Source of the DNA: Hydrogenobaculum sp. Y04AAS1
GTDB lineage: Bacteria; Aquificota; Aquificia; Aquificales; Aquificaceae
Reading direction: 5' to 3'
DNA length: 64,000 nt
NCBI RefSeq assembly: GCF_000020785.1
Contig: NC_011126.1
Span: 1,426,001 to 1,490,000, forward strand
Part shown: in pieces, positions 55,544-64,000 of the stretch
Layout: every line of letters begins with the position of its first letter
Numbering within the stretch: position 1 is the first letter of the stretch
The notes under the pieces: model-generated
Seen by the model: only the letters and a program-made list of their open reading frames with translations
What the model was told of the DNA's origin: nothing
Databases searched by the model: none
Made by a program: the position numbers and the translations under genes

Positions 55544-57820
55544 TTAAGCTTTTGAAAGCCTCATAGCGTTTAGCACTACGCTCACCGATGAAAACCCCAT
55601 CAAAAGCCCAGCAAACTGAGGTTCTATGTAAATGCCGTATTTAGAAAAAATACCAGCGGCAAAGGGTATCATGACAGCGTTGTAACCAAAAGCCCAAAAT
55701 AGATTTTGTTTTACATTTTTCATAAATTTATCCGTAAGGTCTAAAAGATATATTATTTTTTCAAGGCCACCACTTGACACTACAATATCTGTACTTACTT
55801 TGGCAGCATCTAAAGCTTTTGAAACAGCTATACCAATATCAGAAAGCGCCATAGCCTTTGCATCGTTTATACCATCTCCCACCATACAGACTATATGATT
55901 TTCATCTTTTAATCGTTTAATAAGGTTTGATTTATCAGTAGGACTCATAGAAGCAAAGTAGTACTCTATACCAAGAGTATCGGCTATATATTTAACGTTG
56001 TTTTCGGTGTCTCCAGAACAAAGTATGATTTTCTTTTTTCTTTGTTTTAAGCTTTTAATAAAATCTTTAGCGTATGGGCTTATAGCATCTTCAAGATAAA
56101 AAATGCCCATGAGACTCTCTTTTGTGCCTATACCTATAGCTTTTTTGTTTATATCTTTATCCCAAAAAGAAACATCTGTTATATAAATATCTTCACACTT
56201 TATACCAAAACCTTCTATCTCCTCACACGTTAAATTTATATCCATATTGTAATCTTTACAGTGTTCATAAAGGGCTTTTCCTATCGGATGGTTTGAAAAC
56301 CTTTCGGCATGTTTTATCAAAGAGCATACTTTTTCCTTATCCTCTTTTATATCCTCTTTTACAACTTTAAATGTACCTTCTGTTAAAGTACCAGTTTTAT
56401 CCAACACAAAAGTATCGGCTTTGTAAAGGGTTTCTAAAGAAGCGGCGTTTTTTATCAAAATACCATTCTTAAAAGCCATAGAAACTGCCACCATAACAGA
56501 TATAGGCACCGCTATACCCATAGCACAAGGACACGATATCACAAGTGTAGATACAGCATAGTTTAAAGCCTCTTCTGTGGGTACGCCTATTATTTTCCAT
56601 ACCACAAACACAAAAGAAGATATTAAGATAATAGCCTGCACAAAGTAAGAAGAGACCGTGTCGGCTATTCTTTGAATGTTTGGTTTTTTTTCAAGGCTTA
56701 GGTTTGAAGCCCTTACAAGCTCATTTATAAAAGATTTCTCAGCTATATTTACCACAACCCCCTTTATATAACCGCTTTTTACCAAAGAACCAGATATTAC
56801 GTTGTCTCCTTCTTTTACAAAAACAGGCTCAAACTCCCCGTTTATAAAAGATGTATCGATATAAGCGCTTCCTTCTTTTACAATTATATCCAAAGATACC
56901 CTGTCTCCAGCTTTAAATAAAACAATATCCCCCTCTTTTAAAGAGTAAGAGTCTACAACCACTTCTTCAGTACCTTTTAAAACCCTTGCACTTCTTAGAT
57001 TTAAAGATGTAAGATTTTTAAGATAAGCGCTTGCTTTTTTCTTTAGCCTATACTCTATGAGTTTTCCTATTAAAACAAAAGATACCAAAAAAGTGGGTGT
57101 TTCAAAAAACGTGTTTCCTTTTAAAAGCCCAAATACCACAAAAGAACTATACACTATAGATACAAAGCTTCCTAAAGCCACCAAAAGATCCATATTACCA
57201 GTTTTGGCTTTTAAAGAAGCGATAGCCCCTTTGTAAAAATCTTTGGCAGTGTAAAACTGAACAGCTATTGCTAAAACCATCTCTATATAATCTTTGTAGG
57301 CTATAGAGCTGTAGTTAAGAGCCATTATAAGAATACCCGATGCTATGCCAAAAGCTATTTTTAGAACTATCTCTTTTGATCTGTCAAGTTCTAAAATAGA
57401 GGCTTCATACCCTTTTGATCTTATGAAAGCCATTATATCTTCAGAGGAAATAATATCTTTATCGTATTCTATGTAAAGGGTTTGTTTTATATTGTCTAAA
57501 ACTGCCTTTTTTACACCATTTAAGGATTCTAAATCCTCTTTTGTAAGTAAAGCACAAGAGTCAGTGGAGCAATCTACTTTATCAAGGTATAGGTTTAAAA
57601 CACCAGACTCTTCTACTACTTGGGCCTCGTATCCAAGCTCTTTTATTTTTTTAACGACATCTTCTTTTGATAAAATATTTTCATCAAAGCTCACTATAGC
57701 CCTTTCTAAAACCAAAGACACATCAACATCCTCTACACCTTTTGTCTTTTTAAGACCTATCTGTATAGTCCTTTGGCAGTTTACACAGGTCATCCCGCTT
57801 ATTTTGAACACTTTTCTCAT
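55544..57820 (-). CDS. copA: P1B-type heavy-metal-transporting ATPase (CopA-like)
   Basis: About 758 residues. The N-terminal HMA domain has GMTCVNCQ. A second HMA-like domain (about 75-145) has DCSTDSCALL instead of CxxC. The membrane motif is SCPCAMGIAVP, then DKTGTLTEG (phosphorylated Asp), a KAxHHP-like SNHPIGKALYE and GDGINDAKAM. CPC indicates Cu(I) as the usual substrate. I chose the ATG at 57820; a TTG start 9 nt upstream is less likely. It exports Cu from the cytoplasm. No CsoR or CueR regulator is adjacent. Confidence 0.9.
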   Translation of the reverse strand: MRKVFKISGMTCVNCQRTIQIGLKKTKGVEDVDVSLVLERAIVSFDENILSKEDVVKKIKELGYEAQVVEESGVLNLYLDKVDCSTDSCALLTKEDLESLNGVKKAVLDNIKQTLYIEYDKDIISSEDIMAFIRSKGYEASILELDRSKEIVLKIAFGIASGILIMALNYSSIAYKDYIEMVLAIAVQFYTAKDFYKGAIASLKAKTGNMDLLVALGSFVSIVYSSFVVFGLLKGNTFFETPTFLVSFVLIGKLIEYRLKKKASAYLKNLTSLNLRSARVLKGTEEVVVDSYSLKEGDIVLFKAGDRVSLDIIVKEGSAYIDTSFINGEFEPVFVKEGDNVISGSLVKSGYIKGVVVNIAEKSFINELVRASNLSLEKKPNIQRIADTVSSYFVQAIILISSFVFVVWKIIGVPTEEALNYAVSTLVISCPCAMGIAVPISVMVAVSMAFKNGILIKNAASLETLYKADTFVLDKTGTLTEGTFKVVKEDIKEDKEKVCSLIKHAERFSNHPIGKALYEHCKDYNMDINLTCEEIEGFGIKCEDIYITDVSFWDKDINKKAIGIGTKESLMGIFYLEDAISPYAKDFIKSLKQRKKKIILCSGDTENNVKYIADTLGIEYYFASMSPTDKSNLIKRLKDENHIVCMVGDGINDAKAMALSDIGIAVSKALDAAKVSTDIVVSSGGLEKIIYLLDLTDKFMKNVKQNLFWAFGYNAVMIPFAAGIFSKYGIYIEPQFAGLLMGFSSVSVVLNAMRLSKA

Positions 57821-57878
57821 ATTTACCAATCTATATTTAAATCAATGATAAATCAAGCAAAACATTTAAATGTTAAAA

Positions 57879-58556
57879 TCAATAAAAACTCTCTAGCAAT
57901 TTTTTACCATATTCGCTTTTTGGGCTTTTAAAAAACTCATCTTTTTTAGATATCTCTTGCACTATACCATCTTTTAACACCATCACCTTATCCGCTATAT
58001 AATAAACCACATCTATATCATGGGTTATGATGATTGAACTAAAATAATCTTTCATGTTCTTAAAAGCGCACAAAACGTCTTTTTGTATCAAAACATCTAA
58101 AGAAGATGTAGGCTCATCGGCTATCACCAAGGAAGAGCCTCTTGCCAAAGACATCGCTATCATCACCCTTTGCTTTTGACCCCCTGAAAGCTGATGGGGA
58201 TATTTTTTCTTTAACTCATTTACATCAAGCCCTACAAGGTTTATAGCTTTATCTACATCTATGCCAGCGTTTTCTTTTATAGCCTCTTTTACCATTTTTA
58301 TCTGTGAATATACGTTAAAAAGAGGATCCAAATAATTGCCTGGGTCTTGAAATATCATAAATATATCCTTACCCTTATACTCAATAAGCCCTTTATAATC
58401 AATAAGTCCCATTATAGCTTTTGCAATGGTGGATTTACCAGAACCAGATTCTCCCACTATAGAAAATATCTCATTTTCTTCTATATCAAAACTAACATCT
58501 TTTAAAATATGTTTATTTTTATAAAATACGTTTAAATTTTCTACTTTTAAAAGCAT
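57879..58556 (-). CDS. Dpp/Opp-like ABC transporter ATP-binding protein, copy 2
   Basis: Protein identical over all 225 residues to the ABC ATPase at 31914-32591, with the same Walker A GESGSGKST and signature LSGGQKQR. It is divergent from rfbA copy 2 across the same 31-base promoter region. The next gene inward is copA rather than the Rpn zone. Whether both copies are expressed cannot be told. Confidence 0.85.
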   Translation of the reverse strand: MLLKVENLNVFYKNKHILKDVSFDIEENEIFSIVGESGSGKSTIAKAIMGLIDYKGLIEYKGKDIFMIFQDPGNYLDPLFNVYSQIKMVKEAIKENAGIDVDKAINLVGLDVNELKKKYPHQLSGGQKQRVMIAMSLARGSSLVIADEPTSSLDVLIQKDVLCAFKNMKDYFSSIIITHDIDVVYYIADKVMVLKDGIVQEISKKDEFFKSPKSEYGKKLLESFY

Positions 58557-58587
58557 AAAAACTAAGTATATTATATAATAAATCAAT

Positions 58588-59472
58588 ATGAAAGCTATTA
58601 TACTGGCTGGGGGTTCTGGTACAAGGCTATATCCCACTACAGAAGTGTTAAACAAGCATCTTTTGCCTATATACAGTAAACCTATGATATATTATCCGCT
58701 GTCGCTGGTGATGCTTCTTGGTATAAGGGATATAGCCATTGTGGTAAACCCACAAGATTTGGAGAGTTTTAAACTCTTGTTAAAAGATGGGTCTCATGTT
58801 GGTATAAATATAACTTATATCATTCAAGAAAAACCAAGGGGCTTAGCAGAAGGGCTTATTCTGGCAAAGGATTTTATAAAAGATGATTATGTGCTTTATC
58901 TTTTGGGAGACAACATATTCTTTGGACATGATTTGCCCAAGATTGTAAACTTGGCAAAAGAAAGGATTTTAAAAGAAAACGGGGCATCTATATTTTGCTA
59001 TCATGTAAAAGACCCAGAGCGCTTTGGTATAGCAGAAATATCAGAAGATGGTAAGGTGGTCTCTTTAGAAGAAAAACCAAAGCATCCAAAATCCAATTAT
59101 GCAGTGGTTGGTATGTACATATACGATAAAGATGCAGTTTATATAGCAAAAGATATAAAACCTTCTCATAGAGGAGAGCTTGAGATTACATCTGTAAACG
59201 AAGCTTATTTGAAAGCTAATAAGCTATACGCTTATATACTGGGAAGGGGTTTTGCTTGGTTTGATGCTGGAACCCACGATAGTTTTATGGAAGCCTCTGA
59301 GTTTATATCAACAATAGAAAAGCGTACTGGTCTTATGGTAGGATGTATAGAGGAGATAGCCTACAAAAACGGATGGATCACAAAAGAAAAACTTTTAGAA
59401 CTAGCACACAATTTGAGAAAGACAGATTACGGAAAATACTTGATGGAGATAGCCCAAGATCATGCCTTTTGA
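58588..59472 (+). CDS. rfbA: Glucose-1-phosphate thymidylyltransferase, copy 2
   Basis: 294 residues, identical to the copy at 30998-31882, including GGSGTRLYP and the C-terminal IAQDHAF. TATAAT (58574-58579) lies 8 nt before the ATG. First gene of a second rfbACB cluster that lacks a complete rfbD. Overlaps rfbC by 11 nt. Confidence 0.95.
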   Translation: MKAIILAGGSGTRLYPTTEVLNKHLLPIYSKPMIYYPLSLVMLLGIRDIAIVVNPQDLESFKLLLKDGSHVGINITYIIQEKPRGLAEGLILAKDFIKDDYVLYLLGDNIFFGHDLPKIVNLAKERILKENGASIFCYHVKDPERFGIAEISEDGKVVSLEEKPKHPKSNYAVVGMYIYDKDAVYIAKDIKPSHRGELEITSVNEAYLKANKLYAYILGRGFAWFDAGTHDSFMEASEFISTIEKRTGLMVGCIEEIAYKNGWITKEKLLELAHNLRKTDYGKYLMEIAQDHAF

Positions 59473-60034
59473 GTTTATAAGAACAGATATAAAAGAGGTG
59501 ATACTGATAAAGCCAAAGGTCTTTAAAGACGAAAGAGGGTTTTTCTTAGAAAGCTATAAAAAATCTGAGTTTGAGAAAAACGGCATAACAGATATCTTTA
59601 TCCAAGATAATCATTCAAAATCTGTAAAAGGAGTACTGAGGGGCCTTCATTATCAAAAAGAACCAGCAGCCCAAGGAAAACTTATAAGGTGTATAAAGGG
59701 TAAAATATTTGATGTGGCTGTAGATATAAGAAAAAATAGCCCCACTTACGGCGGATGGGTAGGGTATGAGCTCTCAGAAGAAAATAAACTGATGCTTTTT
59801 ATACCAAAGGGCTTTGCCCATGGGTTTTTGACCCTTTCAGAAGAAGCTGAGATCATATACAAAGTATCTGAGGCCGAGTATTCAAAAGAACACGACAAAG
59901 GTATAATATGGAACGATAAAACCATAAGCATAAAATGGCCTTTAGAACATATAAAAGAGATTATTTTATCTGATAAAGATAAAAATCTACCAACACTAGA
60001 ACAAGCAGACAACAACTTTTTATACGGAGGATAA
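59462..60034 (+). CDS. rfbC: dTDP-4-dehydrorhamnose 3,5-epimerase, copy 2
   Basis: 190 residues. It differs from copy 1 at six positions (for example A69, I75 and a Gly in TYGGWVGY). The catalytic RGLHYQKEP block and [15 protein letters not shown] are intact, so it should be active. Confidence 0.94.
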   Translation: MPFEFIRTDIKEVILIKPKVFKDERGFFLESYKKSEFEKNGITDIFIQDNHSKSVKGVLRGLHYQKEPAAQGKLIRCIKGKIFDVAVDIRKNSPTYGGWVGYELSEENKLMLFIPKGFAHGFLTLSEEAEIIYKVSEAEYSKEHDKGIIWNDKTISIKWPLEHIKEIILSDKDKNLPTLEQADNNFLYGG

Positions 60035-60037
60035 ATT

Positions 60038-61026
60038 TTGAAATTACTTGTAACAGGTGGAGCTGGTTTTATAGGCAGTGAGTTTGTAAGAAAAGCTGTA
60101 AAAAGAGGATATGAGATTGTTGTGGTAGATAAGCTAACCTATGCTGGGGATTTAGAAAGACTAAAAGAAGTAAAAGAGAATATAACATTTTACAAAGCAG
60201 ATATTACCAACAAAGAGTTTATAGAGCATATTTTTAAAACTGAAAAGCCAAAGGTTGTAATTCATTTTGCAGCAGAATCCCATGTGGATAGAAGTATATT
60301 GGATGCAAGCCCTTTTATAAAGACAAATGTAGAAGGCACACAAGTGCTTCTTGATGTAGCAAAAGATATAGGCGTTGAGAAGTTTATCAACATAGCCACA
60401 GATGAGGTTTATGGAGAACTTGGGCAAGAGGGAACGTTCAAAGAAGATTCACCCCTTGTTCCAAACTCCCCTTACTCTTCATCAAAAGCAGCTGCTGATA
60501 TGCTTGGAAGAGCTTACTATAAAACCTACAAGCTTCCAGTTATCACCGTTAGACCCTCCAACAACTACGGTCCTTGGCAATATCCAGAAAAGCTTATACC
60601 TGTTGTCATCTTAAAGGCCTTAAACAACGAAAAGATACCTGTATATGGCACTGGACAAAATGTAAGAGAGTGGCTTTATGTTTCAGATTGTGCTGAGGCT
60701 ATATTTGAGATAATGGAAAAAGGCAAGATTGGTGAGATTTACAACGTAGGTAGCAATCAAGAACGAAGAAACATAGATGTGGTAAAAAATATATTAAAAC
60801 TTTTACATAAAAATGAAGATCTTATAGAATTTGTAAAGGATAGGCCAGGACATGATTTTAGATACTCTTTAGGTACTACAAAGATAAAAAATGAGCTTGG
60901 CTGGGAAGCAAAAACTACATTTGAAGAAGGTATAGAAAAAACTGTAAAATGGTATATAGAAAATATGGCATGGGTAGAGAAAAAACTCAAATACCTAAAA
61001 GAGTATTGGGATAAGGTATATAGCGT

Positions 61027-61030
<4 letters not shown>
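60038..61030 (+). CDS. rfbB: dTDP-glucose 4,6-dehydratase, copy 2
   Basis: 330 residues. The start is TTG AAA or ATG-equivalent at 60038. NAD site GGAGFIGSEFV, TDEVYG and YSSSKAAAD are intact. It lacks six residues of copy 1 near residue 50 and reads RYSLGTTKI where copy 1 and the family have Asp (RYxxDxxK). The stop overlaps the ATG of the rfbD remnant. It is probably functional, but the D-to-G change deserves attention. Confidence 0.92.
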
Positions 61031-62800
<1,770 letters not shown>

Positions 62801-62858
62801 AATTAACATTTGTATATGTATAAGTTCAGATATGCTATAATAAATAAGCATGGTAAAT

Positions 62859-63014
62859 ATGAAAGCTGTTATCCTGGCAGGGGGTTCTGGTACAAGACTA
62901 TACCACACTACAGAAGTGTTAAACAAGCATCTTTTGCCTATATACAACAAACCTATGATATATTATCCGCTGTCGTTGGTGATGATTCTTGGTATAAATC
63001 TTGAAGATGCATAG
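62859..63014 (+). pseudogene. Third rfbA copy, truncated after about 46 codons
   Basis: It encodes [40 protein letters not shown], then [11 protein letters not shown]-stop. It matches the first 45 residues of RfbA with five or more substitutions (for example H for P in RLYP), then diverges. A TATAAT-like box precedes it (TGCTATAAT), so the 51-residue peptide could be transcribed, but it lacks most of the enzyme. It shows that this site has undergone repeated recombination. Confidence 0.85.
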
Positions 63015-63060
63015 ATTAATTTTGTGTATTAATTTTATAAGCTTTTAATTAGGAATGTAT

Positions 63061-64000
63061 ATGAAGAGAACTTGTTTAATGATTTTAGGGATGCATAGAA
63101 GTGGAACATCAGCTGTAGGTGGTGTTTTGCAAAATCTCGGTGTCTCGATGGGGAGAGAATTATTGCAACCAGCTTTTGATAACCCTAAAGGATTTTTTGA
63201 AAATGAAAATATTGTATTTTACAACGAATCTAAACTTCTTCCATATTTTAAAAGTTCTTGGCACAAGTTAGAGCCTTTAGATATAGAAAAAAGATTATCA
63301 AATATTCCCAAAGATTTAATAGAAGAAGCATCAAGAATTATAGAAGAAGATTATAAAAATCTTGATATTTTTGGCATTAAAGATCCAAGAATGTGCATAT
63401 TAATGCCATTTTGGGAGAAGATCCTTAACGATTTAAATATAGAAATTAAGTGTATTTTGCCATACAGAAATCCCTTTGAGGTTGCAAATTCTCTAAAAGT
63501 AAGGGATGGTTTCCAGACAGAAAAAGGCTTGTTGCTTTGGGCAAAGCATGTTCTATATGCTGAATATTATAGCCGAAATTATAAGCGAGTATTTATTGGC
63601 TACGATAATCTTTTAAATAATAGCTTTGAGACAATAGAATTAATCGAAAAAGTTCTTGATATTCGTTTTCCAACTCCTTTTGAAAAGGTAAAGGATACTA
63701 TTAATGATTTCTTGGAAAAGAAATTAAAGCATCAAAACTTACAACTACCTGATTCACATGATGTTTTATCAGAATTTATTGTAAAAATAGCTAAACTATA
63801 TGAATATTTAATTGTTAATAAATCAAACTGTACAGATGAGATTTTGTGCGAATTTAATATTTTAAGAGAGGAGTATAGAACTCAAGTTTCTAATTACCGT
63901 GCGGTTTCAAATCTTGGAAACGCAGAAGAAAATAAATTATTTGTAGTAAAAAGCGACAAGAAGTATTTTGCAACCGCAGATGATATACACCCAGAGATAG
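63061..64000 (+). CDS. Sulfotransferase family protein, 3' end beyond window
   Basis: 313 codons are open to the window edge with no stop. The N-terminus MILGMHRSGTSAVGGVLQNL is the PAPS-binding 5'-phosphosulfate loop of the sulfotransferase family. IKDPRMCILMPFW and LPYRNPFEVANSLKVRDGF supply the 3'-phosphate-binding Arg/Ser region. Codon use differs from upstream genes (more CGA, GCA and CAA), suggesting transfer from another lineage. The acceptor is unknown; the neighbouring rfb and sat/cysC genes suggest a sugar or polysaccharide. The C-terminal part after about 230 seems to be a helical extension and may belong to a longer multi-domain protein. Confidence 0.78.
   Translation, partial: MKRTCLMILGMHRSGTSAVGGVLQNLGVSMGRELLQPAFDNPKGFFENENIVFYNESKLLPYFKSSWHKLEPLDIEKRLSNIPKDLIEEASRIIEEDYKNLDIFGIKDPRMCILMPFWEKILNDLNIEIKCILPYRNPFEVANSLKVRDGFQTEKGLLLWAKHVLYAEYYSRNYKRVFIGYDNLLNNSFETIELIEKVLDIRFPTPFEKVKDTINDFLEKKLKHQNLQLPDSHDVLSEFIVKIAKLYEYLIVNKSNCTDEILCEFNILREEYRTQVSNYRAVSNLGNAEENKLFVVKSDKKYFATADDIHPEI

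Overview
The window is AT-rich bacterial chromosome with tightly packed genes. It looks like an aquificalean thermophilic sulfur/hydrogen chemolithotroph, most likely Hydrogenobaculum or a close relative. This rests on gene content: a sulfide:quinone-oxidoreductase-like flavoprotein, a petABC cytochrome bc1 operon, a fused ATP sulfurylase/APS kinase of the Aquifex type, a TusA-DUF3343 fusion, an isolated atpG, and IS607-type TnpB. There is no rRNA or tRNA gene in the window to confirm the assignment.

Layout. 1-1.8 kb: methionine salvage operon mtnB-mtnD-mtnC. 1.9-9.9 kb: an Asn/Gln-rich small protein, MurD, an SQR-like flavoprotein, a GT39-type glycosyltransferase, BamA and RluD. 9.7-12.6 kb: two small unknown proteins, GpmA, TusA-DUF3343 and CoaBC. 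12.6-14.4 kb: an IS607-type tnpB with a truncated tnpA. 14.4-23.3 kb: dnaG, rpoD, htpX, a 2Fe-2S ferredoxin and gspE, then a 922-residue AAA+ protein. 23.4-25.9 kb: petABC with a clear terminator. 26-32.6 kb: alaS, then the dTDP-rhamnose genes rfbABCD and a divergent ABC ATPase. 32.6-38.5 kb: an accessory zone of Rpn/DUF4351 genes and fragments, a transposase relic, a 78-bp tandem repeat array, a RelE/YoeB-like toxin-antitoxin pair and an AAA-ATPase-like/PD-(D/E)XK protein. 38.5-57.8 kb: mostly core genes (a lipoate-ligase-like/DUF116/CdhB-like fusion, Wzm/Wzt-type exporter, Fe-ADH, PyrK, TilS, AtpG, MoaE/MoaA, MtaB, PyrG, a flagellar rod protein, LptF/G, ThiE, MetF, CopA-like ATPase). 57.9-64 kb: an inverted second copy of ABC-rfbA-rfbC-rfbB, whose rfbD is cut after 11 codons. 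It is followed by sat/cysC, a third truncated rfbA and the start of a sulfotransferase gene running off the window.

How the genes work together. Two 3.2-kb inverted repeats (29392-32600 and 57870-61060) bracket about 25.3 kb and could support inversion. The dTDP-rhamnose genes, the Wzm/Wzt-type exporter, the PAPS-making Sat/CysC and the sulfotransferase suggest a rhamnose-containing and possibly sulfated surface polysaccharide. In the accessory zone, Rpn-type nuclease genes carry strong in-frame internal ribosome binding sites before the DUF4351 C-terminal module, and free-standing copies of that module lie beside them. This resembles the nuclease/intragenic-antitoxin arrangement reported for E. 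coli Rpn proteins. Many genes have a TATAAT-like box only 5-8 nt before the start codon, which suggests widespread leaderless transcription.
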